From: Halioglobus sp.
Lineage (GTDB): Bacteria > Pseudomonadota > Gammaproteobacteria > Pseudomonadales > Halieaceae
Length of the DNA stretch: 34,734 nucleotides
Assembly (NCBI GenBank): GCA_028825045.1
Contig: JAPKAY010000041.1
Location: 1 to 34,734 of the forward strand
Reading direction: 5' to 3'
This document shows positions 16,665 to 25,399 of this stretch, piece after piece. The position numbers and the translations under genes were made by a program. The notes below the pieces were generated by a model that did no database searches, had not been told where the DNA came from, and was given only the letters and a program-made list of their open reading frames with translations. The stretch's first letter is position 1, and the number at the start of each line of letters is the position of its first letter.

Positions 16665-18104
16665 ATGGATATTCGTTCCAAGGTCATGTCGGCATTACGC
16701 TGGAGTGCTGCGGCTCGCTTTCTGGGTCAGGCGGTGTCCTGGGGAATTACCATCATGGTCATGCGCCTGCTGTCGCCGGGCGACTACGGACTGATGGCCA
16801 TGGCGATGGTATTGGTATCTTTTCTGGTGTTGCTCAATACTTTCGGCCTGGATGCGGTGCTGGTTCAAGAAAAGGAAATGGATGAGCAGGTTCGGCGGAA
16901 AATCTTCGGGGTCATCATCGTGCTCAATACACTCTTTTTCGCCATCCTGTTTTTTGGCGCGGGTGCGGCTGCACACTTTTATAATGAACCTCCGCTTAAA
17001 CCGATTGTACAGGTGCTGTCCATCCAGTTTTTGCTATTGATTTTTGAGACGCTACCCCAGTCCGAGCTGGAGCGCGATATGCATTTTGCCGGCCGTTCGA
17101 TAGTGGATTTCACGACGCTCATCATCGGCAGTCTTACAACGCTGATACTCGCTTTGCTGGACTATGGCGTCTGGGCGCTAATCTGGGGGACTGTCGTAAC
17201 CAATGCGGCTCGCATGGTCGGTTTGAACCTGATTTGCAGGAACCAGGTCTGGCCCAGCTTCTCCTTGCGTGGCTTGGGCGCACATTTATCTTTTGGCGCC
17301 TTTGTTACGACAGACCGGGGCCTGTGGTATTTTTTCAGCGAGTCCGATAAGTTCATCGGGGGCAAGTTATTGGGCAACCAACTCCTGGGCTACTATGCCG
17401 CCGCCAGCCAACTGGCGTCGATGCCGATTAACAAGATCAGTGGCCTATTGAATTCCATCGCTTTCCCTGCGTTTTCCCACGTACACGCGCATACAAATAC
17501 TGAAACCGTACGAAGTTATCTGCTCAAGGCGACGCGTATTCTTGGGATTGCCGCCTTCCCTGTATTTTTTGGTATTAGCGTCACAGCAGAGCCGACCATT
17601 GCAGCCCTGTTAGGGGAGAAATGGCTACCCGCAGCGCCGATATTACAAATACTGGGTGTGGTTATGCCCTTTCGGCTGATGAGTAATATTTTTCCACCCC
17701 TGCTTTGGGGCATTGGTTGCCCACGCACCAGTGCATCGAATTTTGCCATCGCTGCGATATTAATGCCGATAGCTTTCTACACCGGAACGCGCTGGGGTAT
17801 TGTTGGTCTGGCCTATGCGTGGTTGTGTATGTATCCGGTGGTATTTTTCATTACAGCTTATCGAACCTGTGTCGCTGTCGGTCTTAGCGTGGTCGACTAT
17901 CTCAAACAAATGCTTCGGCCCGTCGCTGCAGGGATGATAATGTATGCCGTTGTCGTCTTTTGTCAGCAATACGTTTTTGGGTCGGTGGGTGACTGGTTAT
18001 ATTTGATCCAGTTGGTGATACTCGGTGCGCTGTCCTATGCCGGAGCAATGTTGGTTATCGACCGCCAAGGGTTGCAAGAGACGTTTGAGTTGATTAGAAG
18101 TTAG
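16665..18104 (+). CDS. Lipopolysaccharide/exopolysaccharide flippase (Wzx/WzxC-type)
   Basis: This 479-residue integral membrane protein of the polysaccharide transporter (MOP) superfamily has about 12-14 hydrophobic segments, beginning RWSAAARFLGQAVSWGITIMVMRLLSPGDYGLMAMA, which is the conserved N-terminal region of WzxC-like flippases. It would move lipid-linked glycans across the inner membrane. ATG 16665 is favoured over a GTG at 16641 because a purine-rich GAG..AAGAG precedes it. It lies 67 bases after the synthetase, possibly in the same transcript. No glycosyltransferases or polymerase surround it, which is unusual because such flippases normally sit in polysaccharide clusters. The TPR lipoprotein 3.4 kb downstream may be functionally related. 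Confidence 0.88.
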   Translation: MDIRSKVMSALRWSAAARFLGQAVSWGITIMVMRLLSPGDYGLMAMAMVLVSFLVLLNTFGLDAVLVQEKEMDEQVRRKIFGVIIVLNTLFFAILFFGAGAAAHFYNEPPLKPIVQVLSIQFLLLIFETLPQSELERDMHFAGRSIVDFTTLIIGSLTTLILALLDYGVWALIWGTVVTNAARMVGLNLICRNQVWPSFSLRGLGAHLSFGAFVTTDRGLWYFFSESDKFIGGKLLGNQLLGYYAAASQLASMPINKISGLLNSIAFPAFSHVHAHTNTETVRSYLLKATRILGIAAFPVFFGISVTAEPTIAALLGEKWLPAAPILQILGVVMPFRLMSNIFPPLLWGIGCPRTSASNFAIAAILMPIAFYTGTRWGIVGLAYAWLCMYPVVFFITAYRTCVAVGLSVVDYLKQMLRPVAAGMIMYAVVVFCQQYVFGSVGDWLYLIQLVILGALSYAGAMLVIDRQGLQETFELIRS

Positions 18105-18148
18105 CACCTTTCTTACACGCACAGTTTTTTCGGGAAGCTTTTATACAC

Positions 18149-19756
18149 ATGAATATTCTGCAAATTGAAGATGCCGCAGACCGCCATCTGGGTAGAGCCA
18201 TTCAACTGCAAGCAGCCCATAATGGTGATGCGGACTACATACTTTTTGGGGAGCGGCGCTATACCTTTGCTGAGGTCAATCAGCGGGTAAATGAACTGGC
18301 GGCGGGTCTGGCAGGCGCCGGATTGAAATCAGGCGGCAGGGTGGTGTTCTACATGAGTAGCGCGCCGGAGGTTATTTTTCTGGTGTTGGCAGTCAACAAG
18401 CTTGGCGCAGTGTGGGTGCCTGTAAACACCGACTATAAAGGTGCCTGGTTAGTTGACACGATAAACGGTAGTCGGTCGACGATTTTAGTCAGCGACGCAG
18501 ATCACATCAACCGACTGCAGGAGGTTATGCCGTTACTCACAGTCGGCACACTCGTGCTGCATGGTGGGCATGAAGCAGTGCCAGGCGCGCTTGCATTGGA
18601 ACAACTGTATGTGGCTGGGGCAGGGGAGCCGGATATGTCTGCACTGCATACTGGAGATACCTGCGCAGTGCTGTGGACGTCCGGCACCACGGGCAAGGCC
18701 AAGGGCGTGATGCAAAGCCATAATGTGTGGTTTAGGGCTTCCTATGCGAACAATGAGGCCTGCCAGTATGGAATTGCTGAAGGGGATGTCATTTATACCG
18801 TGTTGCCAATGTATAATACGGCAGTTTGGGTAACCGCTATTTTTCGAGCGCTGTTTGCCGGAGTTCCGCTTGCGATCGACCCTGTATTCTCAGTAAAAAC
18901 GTTCTGGCAGCGCGTTGATTTCTATGGTGCAACTCAGTGTTTCACCTTGGGTGCGATGCACATGTTTTTGTGGGATGCCCCCGCGCGGGAGGACGATGCC
19001 GCGCATACTCTGAATAAACTCATGGCCGTTCCTATGCCCCCTGCTGTTGCGGCCCCTTTTTCTGAGCGGTTTAACCTCGAACTTTTACCCCAGGGTTTAG
19101 GCCAGAGCGAGGCGATGCGACTGGTCGCACCAGTGGATGGCCGCACACAACCCCCCGGTAGCTGCGGCAGCCTGGTGTCGAGCTTAGAGGCCAGACTGGT
19201 GGGAGACGATGGTGAAGATGTGCCCCTGGGAGAGGCGGGCGAGTTGTGGGTTAAACCGTTAGAGCCACATTTTATTTTTAACGGTTATTTTGATAATCCT
19301 GCCGCTACTGAGGCTGCCTATGAGGGTGAGTGGTACAAGACGGGCGACCTGTTGAAGCAAAATGAAGAGAGCTTCTTCTTTTTTTCCGATCGCAAAAAAG
19401 ATGCGGTGCGCTATAAAGGACGAAATATCTCCACGTTTGAGGTGGAGTTGGCGGCACGCCGTCACCCTGCAATCGCTGACTGTGCCGCCTTCGGTGTCCC
19501 CAGTGAAGAGCTCGAATCAGAAAGTGAAATTATGCTGGATGTCATCCTCAAACCAGGCCTTTCGCTGGAAGCCCTGGAATTGGCCCAGTTTATCAACGAC
19601 AGCGCGCCGTATTTTTTCGTACCGCGCTACATCCAGTTTGTAGATTCTCTGCCGTACACGCCCACTAACAAAGTTCAGAAGTTCCAGTTGCGAGAGCGGG
19701 GGGTTACCGCAACCACCTGGGATGCACGAGTAGCCGGATTCAAGGCCCAGCGCTAG
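18149..19756 (+). CDS. CaiC-like acyl-CoA ligase (AMP-forming)
   Basis: This 535-residue ANL-superfamily protein has the phosphate loop WTSGTTGKAKG (176-186), the A5 region GLGQSEAMR in place of the common GYGMTE, WYKTGDLLK, DRKKDAVRYKGRNIS and a C-terminal TPTNKVQKFQL lysine. The overall pattern resembles crotonobetaine/carnitine-CoA ligases and related steroid or terpenoid acid ligases. It has its own ribosome-binding site (GGGAAG) 44 bases after the flippase. The following gene, 125 bases on, is a P450, so a hydroxylation-then-activation pathway is likely. The substrate is not known. Confidence 0.88.
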   Translation: MNILQIEDAADRHLGRAIQLQAAHNGDADYILFGERRYTFAEVNQRVNELAAGLAGAGLKSGGRVVFYMSSAPEVIFLVLAVNKLGAVWVPVNTDYKGAWLVDTINGSRSTILVSDADHINRLQEVMPLLTVGTLVLHGGHEAVPGALALEQLYVAGAGEPDMSALHTGDTCAVLWTSGTTGKAKGVMQSHNVWFRASYANNEACQYGIAEGDVIYTVLPMYNTAVWVTAIFRALFAGVPLAIDPVFSVKTFWQRVDFYGATQCFTLGAMHMFLWDAPAREDDAAHTLNKLMAVPMPPAVAAPFSERFNLELLPQGLGQSEAMRLVAPVDGRTQPPGSCGSLVSSLEARLVGDDGEDVPLGEAGELWVKPLEPHFIFNGYFDNPAATEAAYEGEWYKTGDLLKQNEESFFFFSDRKKDAVRYKGRNISTFEVELAARRHPAIADCAAFGVPSEELESESEIMLDVILKPGLSLEALELAQFINDSAPYFFVPRYIQFVDSLPYTPTNKVQKFQLRERGVTATTWDARVAGFKAQR

Positions 19757-19800
19757 ATCCAGCCAGGAATGCGGCCCAGTAGGGGTCGGTTTCAGGGTCT

Positions 19801-19842
19801 GTCAAATTGACGATTGACATCCTAACTAATGCCTAGTAGCCT
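19801..19842 (+). promoter_or_regulatory. Possible promoter/operator before the second P450
   Basis: GTCAA (19801-19805) and TTGAC (19807-19811) form a perfect everted palindrome with a one-base centre. A further TTGAC lies at 19814-19818 and doubles as a TTGACA -35. At 17-base spacing the -10 would be the poor TAGCCT. The half-sites resemble those of the MarR operator at 26478-26496. The evidence is weak because TTGACA is itself a promoter consensus. Confidence 0.35.
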
Positions 19843-19881
19843 TTAGCTAATCGGCCTGTTACTCACTTGGAGATAATATCT

Positions 19882-21150
19882 ATGAGCCAATGTCCCTTTG
19901 CGAATTTTCCAAATCTGATCGATCCAGAAACCTACGCTAATGGTATGCCCTACGAGACACTGGCAGAAATCCGCCGCTCTGGGCCGGTGCACTATATGGA
20001 TGGTTCCTACCAGGATGTGCCCTATTGGCTGATAACCGGGCGCGATCAAATCGATTTTGTCTCCAAAAACCCGAAACTTTTTTCCAGTGAAGCACGCTCC
20101 GCGTTGGCAGAGGAGTACTCGGAAGAGGACATGGTGTTGATCCAGCGCAACATGACCATCAATCAGGACCCTCCCGGCCAGATGAAATCCCGTAAAATCG
20201 TGCGTGCCACCTTTACGCCCGGAGCCGTAGATTCCTACGAGCCGAGTTTTCGTCGACATGCCAAGAACATTATTGACCAGGTCGCGAGCCGCGGTGAGTG
20301 TGAGTTTGTTGAGGAAGTGGCGGCGGAACTTCCGCTGCTGGCGATTCTCGAGCTGTGCGGTATCCCGCCGGAAGACCGCAGAGATTTCTTTGAGTGGACC
20401 AACAAGATGATGTTCAGTCAGGATCCGGAGATGTCCGCCGGCCAGGAAGAGGCTGAAGCCGCCTCCTTCAAGGTCATCGAATACGCCATGAAGTTAATGG
20501 AGCAACACAAAACCCATCCAAAGAAAGATATTATCGGTGCTTTGATCGATGGCAATGGCAAGGACGAAGGGTTGAGTGATGATGAATTCGTCTGGTTTTT
20601 CCTGATGATCATCGCGGCTGGTAATGAGTCGACCCGTACCGTCACCACACAAGGTATGCGTCTGTTGATGGAAAATCCGGATCAGTTACAGTACCTGATG
20701 GATAATCCCGACAAGATCCCCGGCGCCTGCGAAGAAATGCTGCGCTACAATACGGCGTTTACACTGATGCGCCGCCAGTGCGTGGAAGATACCGAAGTGG
20801 CTGGGCACCTTATCAAGAAAGGCGACAAGGTAATCATGCACTATCACACCGTAAACCATGACGAAACCATCTTCGGCGAAGACGCTATGCAGTTTGATGT
20901 GCGCCGAGCCGAGCGGATGCCTGACCTCTACAACCAGCATCGTGCGTTTGGCATTGGCCAACACTTCTGTCTGGGTACACACCTGGCGCGACTGGAGATG
21001 CGCGTCATGTTCGAGGAGATTATTCCCCGCCTCCGCAATCCTAAGTTAGTGGGTGAAGTTGCCTACACGCGTTCAAATTTGGTGAACGGCATCAAGCGCA
21101 TGGACATCACGTTTGATCCGGAAGTGAAGCCGTCAGAGCAGGCTGCCTAG
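19882..21150 (+). CDS. Cytochrome P450, CYP125/CYP142/CYP124-like
   Basis: This 422-residue P450 has the I-helix AGNEST (246-251), K-helix EMLR (285-288) and heme loop FGIGQHFCLGTHLAR with Cys363 as the iron ligand. Segments such as VRATFTPGAV, TLMRRQCVEDTEVAG, KKGDKVIMHYHTVNHDE and SNLVNGIKRM resemble actinobacterial CYP124/125/142 enzymes that hydroxylate sterol side chains or methyl-branched lipids. ATG 19882 follows GGAG at nine-base spacing and gives the normal start MSQCPF. It lies after an acyl-CoA ligase on the same strand and is closed by a strong terminator. No ferredoxin partner is adjacent. Subfamily placement is tentative. Confidence 0.88.
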   Translation: MSQCPFANFPNLIDPETYANGMPYETLAEIRRSGPVHYMDGSYQDVPYWLITGRDQIDFVSKNPKLFSSEARSALAEEYSEEDMVLIQRNMTINQDPPGQMKSRKIVRATFTPGAVDSYEPSFRRHAKNIIDQVASRGECEFVEEVAAELPLLAILELCGIPPEDRRDFFEWTNKMMFSQDPEMSAGQEEAEAASFKVIEYAMKLMEQHKTHPKKDIIGALIDGNGKDEGLSDDEFVWFFLMIIAAGNESTRTVTTQGMRLLMENPDQLQYLMDNPDKIPGACEEMLRYNTAFTLMRRQCVEDTEVAGHLIKKGDKVIMHYHTVNHDETIFGEDAMQFDVRRAERMPDLYNQHRAFGIGQHFCLGTHLARLEMRVMFEEIIPRLRNPKLVGEVAYTRSNLVNGIKRMDITFDPEVKPSEQAA

Positions 21151-21167
21151 TTTTCAAAGCTTAAGAG

Positions 21168-21201
21168 CGTCTCCGTGGGTTCAGCCTGCGGGGGCGTTTT
21201 T
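21168..21201 (+). terminator. Rho-independent terminator after the second P450
   Basis: A 12-bp stem (left 21168-21179, right 21185-21196, with some G-T pairs) and a five-base loop is followed directly by TTTTT (21197-21201). It starts 18 bases after the P450 stop. Confidence 0.85.
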
Positions 21202-21489
21202 CGTTGTACAGAAGCACCTCATTTTGCATCGATACACAAAGTGGGTCCACCCGTGGCATCTGACCTTCTATTTCGTGGCCCGGCTATAGCGCGTGTCCGA
21301 CACCGTGGTAAAGCCTGAGCAGACCAATGTGTAAGCGTAAGGTGGCACCAACGATCGTGTTTTTTGTCTTTTACTCTAGATAAATTGGTGCGCTCACCTT
21401 CAGTGTACGCCGCATTGTGCTATGTTTAGCCTAAACTTCGGTCTGCAAATCCGGGCCTGCTTTCCGGTTCGGTTAAGAGGGTAATGCTC
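21202..21489. other. Upstream region of the TPR lipoprotein gene
   Basis: No gene is seen. A perfect 13-bp palindrome, GTTTAG-C-CTAAAC (21424-21436), lies about 55 bases before the start and could be an operator. No confident promoter pair was found. Confidence 0.4.
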
Positions 21490-24243
21490 ATGCTTCGGAA
21501 ATATCTATTTTCATTAACATTACTGGTATTGGCCGCATGCAGTAGTGAATCCGCCGATGACTATCTCGCGAGTGCCCACGTCGCCATCGAGAATTCGAAT
21601 TACGCCTCTGCCACCATTGAGTTGAAGAACGTATTGCGACTTAATCCTGAATCGGCAGAGGCCCGCTGGCTACTGGGTAAGATTTATTTCGATACGGGTG
21701 ACTTGCCCTCCGCAGAGAAAGAGTTGAAGCGCGCTTTATCAATGGGTTGGCCTGCTGAGCAGATACAGCCCATGTTGGCTGAGACCATGCTTTCACTGGG
21801 CGAGTTCGAGAAAGTTCGCAATATTCGCACGGGAACACTGCCGCCTGCTGCGAAGGCCAGCCTGTTAGCAGCGCAGTCCCAGGCCGCACTGAGTCAGGGA
21901 GAGACCTGGGAGGCCGAGCAGCTTATCGAAGAGGCGCTCGCTCAAGATCCCAACTCTATTGGCTCTCTTATGGCCAGCGCCAGGTTGCTGGTAGTCCAGG
22001 AAGATATTGATGGCGCCAACGCAATTCTAGACCGGGTTCTTGAACTTGACGACCAGTCTGGTCCGGCCTGGAGTTTACGTGGCGATCTGTTGTTGAGGGA
22101 TGTCGATTATGAAGGCGCGTTGGCAGCCTATAGCAAGGCGGTCACTCTGCAGCGATTTACGTTCGGCGATCTGTACAAGCGGGCCATGTTACAGCTGCAA
22201 ATGGGCGATTACCCGGCGGCCCAGCGAGGCGCAAGAGCGATGCTAGGGAAGTCTCGTAAACACCCAGCGGCAAATTATATTCAGGGCCTGCTCCATTTCC
22301 AGGCCGGTAACTACAAAGCTGCTATCACTTCGCTTACGGTGGCAGAGCCTGCGCACAGTGAGTATCCTTTGACCTTATTTTTTCTAGCTAATGCCAACCT
22401 TCAGGAAGGACGTCTGGAATTGGCAGCGAGTCAGGCTAGCCGTTTCTATTCTCAGGTGCCCAATAGTGTGCAGGGCAGAATTCTGCTCGCCACTCTTCGG
22501 TTACAGCAGGGTGACTATTCGGCTGTTCAGCCGCTTTTGGTGCCGGTACTTGCCAGTGACCCCGACAACATCAATGCGCTCAATCTGATGAGCAATGCAC
22601 TATTTCGCGAGGGGAAAACAGACGAGGGCATTGAGCTGCTCTCCCGAGCGGCCTTATTGCAGCCCGATTCTGCTACTGCACAGATTAGGCTAGGAGCGGG
22701 TTTGCTCGCCGGTGGCGACACGGACGCATCCGTGTCGCAACTAGAAACGGTGCTCGAGCTGGATCCGCAGTATCAATTGGCAGATATGCTGATTGTGTCT
22801 ACACATGTGCAGAAGCAAGAATACTCACAAGCAATTGCAGCGGCGAAGGCTTACCAATCCCGTCATCCGGATAGCGTTACTCCTTATAATGTGCTCGGGA
22901 AGGTTTATCACGCGGCAGATGAGCGAGAACTGGCGCTTGCGGCATTTAATCAGACACTCAAGCTCGACCCGGCCGATCCGGGGGCAAATCGCTACCTGGC
23001 GCAAATCTCCGTTGAGGAAAATGACATTGCGGCTGCACGCGAACGCTACGAAACGGTATTGACCAAATACCCCGATTCGACGGCGACGCTGATCCAGTTG
23101 GCTTTGCTGGATGCGCGTGAAGGAAAAGCAGTAGAGATGGAGGCGCACCTGGAGCAAGCGATGTCAGCAGAACCGGCGGCCCTCCAACCCCGCGTGCTAC
23201 TTGCCCGTTTGTATCTTAGCCAGGGTAGTCCCGAGCAGGTCGCGCCCTTATTTGTCAGTCTGGACAGTCAGCAGCAACAAAACACGGACGTTCTCCAGGT
23301 CACGGCGATGGCGCAATTGTCGAATAAAGATCCGGAGGCAGCGCAGTCCACATTAGAGAAATTATTGGAGTCTACCCCCGACACCGCGCCTATCCGTCAT
23401 GTTATGGCAATGGCCGCATCTGCGACAGGGGACAATGAGCGCGCGAAGGAGGAGCTCGAGCGTGCTCTGGAGCTGGACGAAAACTATATTTTGTCGAGAA
23501 TAGCACTGGCAAGGTTTGCCCTTGTGCAACAAGACAGTGCCGAGTTCGAGCGACAGCTTGGGGTGTTGACGAAATTGGCGCCAGATAGCGCCAGTGTGCT
23601 GCAGCTGCAAGCGGCTGGCGAACAGGTAAAAGGTAACGCGGAAGCAGCAACGCGCTATGCGGAAAAGGCTCACGACATCTCACAATCGAGTGCCACACTG
23701 ATCGCGCTGGTGTCTTATGAACATGCAGAAGGACGTCCAGAGAACGGTCTTGAGCGCTTTTCGCAGTGGCTTGATACGCATCCTGAGGATGGTGCAGTGC
23801 GTATAGCATATGCCAGTGCCCTGTTATCTGGCGAGCAAAATGAACGGGCCAGCGAGCAGTACCGGGCCTTACTCCTGGAAGACCCTGACAATCTTGCGGC
23901 GCTCAATAATCTCGCTTGGATCTACCGTGAGACTAACCCTGTAGAGGCTCTGGACTATGCACATAAGGCTGTTGCGCTCGCTCCCGAGTCGGGTGACGTG
24001 CTTGATACGCTTGCTGTAATTGAATACATCAGTAAGGAATACCGCCGCGCAGAACGCAGCATAGAGCGAGCACTGAAAGCGAGTCCGGACAACCCTACGC
24101 TGCGATACCACAGCGCTATGATTGCTGTTGCGGTGGACAACAAGTCAGCCGCTCGCATTACGCTCGTGAAATTGCTGGATGCCGATACAAAATTTCCCGA
24201 GCGTTTAGAGGCGCAGGCGTTATTGGAGAAGATTGGGAATTAA
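21490..24243 (+). CDS. prsT: PEP-CTERM-system-type TPR-repeat lipoprotein (PrsT-like)
   Basis: This 917-residue protein begins with a lipoprotein signal (MLRKYLFSLTLLVLAAC) with the lipid-modified cysteine at residue 17, followed by tetratricopeptide repeats over essentially the whole length (for example YASATIELKNVLRLNPESAEARWLLGKIY, ELALAAFNQTLKLDPADPGANRYLA, LLEDPDNLAALNNLAWIYRE). The length, signal and repeat pattern match the TPR lipoproteins found with exosortase/PEP-CTERM export systems. ATG 21490 is preferred over the ATG at 21484 because AGAGGG lies eight bases before it. It probably scaffolds exopolysaccharide or protein export at the outer or inner membrane. No exosortase or prs genes are adjacent. 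It converges with the next gene 16 bases on. Confidence 0.85.
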   Translation: MLRKYLFSLTLLVLAACSSESADDYLASAHVAIENSNYASATIELKNVLRLNPESAEARWLLGKIYFDTGDLPSAEKELKRALSMGWPAEQIQPMLAETMLSLGEFEKVRNIRTGTLPPAAKASLLAAQSQAALSQGETWEAEQLIEEALAQDPNSIGSLMASARLLVVQEDIDGANAILDRVLELDDQSGPAWSLRGDLLLRDVDYEGALAAYSKAVTLQRFTFGDLYKRAMLQLQMGDYPAAQRGARAMLGKSRKHPAANYIQGLLHFQAGNYKAAITSLTVAEPAHSEYPLTLFFLANANLQEGRLELAASQASRFYSQVPNSVQGRILLATLRLQQGDYSAVQPLLVPVLASDPDNINALNLMSNALFREGKTDEGIELLSRAALLQPDSATAQIRLGAGLLAGGDTDASVSQLETVLELDPQYQLADMLIVSTHVQKQEYSQAIAAAKAYQSRHPDSVTPYNVLGKVYHAADERELALAAFNQTLKLDPADPGANRYLAQISVEENDIAAARERYETVLTKYPDSTATLIQLALLDAREGKAVEMEAHLEQAMSAEPAALQPRVLLARLYLSQGSPEQVAPLFVSLDSQQQQNTDVLQVTAMAQLSNKDPEAAQSTLEKLLESTPDTAPIRHVMAMAASATGDNERAKEELERALELDENYILSRIALARFALVQQDSAEFERQLGVLTKLAPDSASVLQLQAAGEQVKGNAEAATRYAEKAHDISQSSATLIALVSYEHAEGRPENGLERFSQWLDTHPEDGAVRIAYASALLSGEQNERASEQYRALLLEDPDNLAALNNLAWIYRETNPVEALDYAHKAVALAPESGDVLDTLAVIEYISKEYRRAERSIERALKASPDNPTLRYHSAMIAVAVDNKSAARITLVKLLDADTKFPERLEAQALLEKIGN

Positions 24244-24259
24244 TAGTAGTAGCCAGGCT

Positions 24260-24646
24260 TCACTCGGCACTACCAGCGGTTTCCTTTGCAACCTCCGCTA
24301 TAGCCTCTTCCACTGGTCCCAGCATGGACGCCGCGCGCGGATAGCCAGAATACTGGGCGATGAACAGCAGGAATTCACGTGCTTCTTCCGGGTTGATCTC
24401 CCCGCGTTTCAGCGATGCTTTTATCTGAATTTTGAAGGTAGTGGGCTCTCCTTTTTCAGCGATGATGCCCAACAGCAGAATGCGTTTATCGCGCATTGAA
24501 AGCGTCTCGCGAGTCCATAGCTCGGCAAACAACTGCTTCAGCATGATGTCGGTAAACGCGTAGCCCTCAGGGGGTACGACTACATCACCGGCATAAACAT
24601 CTTTGATTTTTTCTTCGCCTAGGGCGCGTCTTTCCTGGTCATTCAT
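24260..24646 (-). CDS. Carboxymuconolactone decarboxylase-like protein
   Basis: This 128-residue all-helical protein has the CMD-fold pattern: an acidic region, SMRDKRILLLGIIAEKGEP, then LKRGEINPEEAREFLLFIAQYSGYPRAASML. It lacks the CxxC redox motif of AhpD, and the histidine usual before the central helix of PcaC enzymes is replaced (TFKIQIKASL), so decarboxylase activity is doubtful. GGAG lies eight bases before the ATG. It is third in a minus-strand operon after the MarR regulator and the desaturase-like gene (18-base gap). It could be an accessory or isomerase-like enzyme in the catabolic pathway encoded next door. Confidence 0.8.
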   Translation of the reverse strand: MNDQERRALGEEKIKDVYAGDVVVPPEGYAFTDIMLKQLFAELWTRETLSMRDKRILLLGIIAEKGEPTTFKIQIKASLKRGEINPEEAREFLLFIAQYSGYPRAASMLGPVEEAIAEVAKETAGSAE

Positions 24647-24664
24647 GTTAATTCTCCAGATCGT

Positions 24665-25393
24665 CTAGTCGAGTGTGCCAAAGATCTTGTCGTAAAACAG
24701 GGTGATGGTCGCGTAGTTACCCTTATGCATGTTTTCGTGGTGCACATGATGCTTAGCGACCATCCAGTTGAGGGTCTTGAAGGGGAAATGGGGTAGATCG
24801 ACATAAGTATGGTTGATCTGATTTATCAGCGTAAACAGAAGATAGGTCAGAATAACGGTCGAGATTTGAAAAGGCCCCATGACCGCTGCCAGGAAAATGA
24901 TCGAACCCATGTAAAGTGACAGGCCAACGAAGGTCTCAAACGGATGCACATAATGTGCATCCAGATAAGTTGGATTACGGGCCTGATGGTGTACGGCGTG
25001 TATCTGGCGCATCTTGCCCTGCCCATGAAACCAGAAGCGATGGGATAGATAATAGAGAAAATCATAAAACATCAGGATGATGAATGTATCGAGAAAAACT
25101 TTCCCCACCGACTGCGCTGAAAACGTAATACAGAACGGCAGAAGCAGGAGAAAAAATATAATATTAAAATAGAGGCCAACTTTTTGCGTGGCACGAACAA
25201 TCGGTGGGTACTTCTCTTGGCCCCACTTCGGCTTGTCTTTCTCCTTGTTGAGTTGGCGCATTTTACCAAGCGCTGGAACGCTAAATGCCAGTCGCTTCCC
25301 TGCTATTGTAATGGCGGCGATGGCCGCCAGGGCCGCTAGTGATCCTAGTATGTTGTAGTGATGCCATACCGTCATCAGCCACTCGTTATTCAT
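24665..25393 (-). CDS. Sterol desaturase / fatty acid hydroxylase superfamily membrane protein
   Basis: This 242-residue protein carries the di-iron histidine clusters of the FA_hydroxylase superfamily: H118-RFWF-H123, H132-AV-HH136 and H215-HV-HH219. About four hydrophobic segments (16-31, 74-92, 101-116, 155-195) place the site at the cytosolic face of the membrane. Such enzymes hydroxylate or desaturate lipids, sterols or carotenoids. The start is six bases after the MarR gene stop, with AGGTAG before it, so it is co-transcribed with the regulator. By context it may do the first oxidation of the pathway substrate. Confidence 0.9.
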   Translation of the reverse strand: MNNEWLMTVWHHYNILGSLAALAAIAAITIAGKRLAFSVPALGKMRQLNKEKDKPKWGQEKYPPIVRATQKVGLYFNIIFFLLLLPFCITFSAQSVGKVFLDTFIILMFYDFLYYLSHRFWFHGQGKMRQIHAVHHQARNPTYLDAHYVHPFETFVGLSLYMGSIIFLAAVMGPFQISTVILTYLLFTLINQINHTYVDLPHFPFKTLNWMVAKHHVHHENMHKGNYATITLFYDKIFGTLD

Positions 25394-25399
25394 GGTTTT

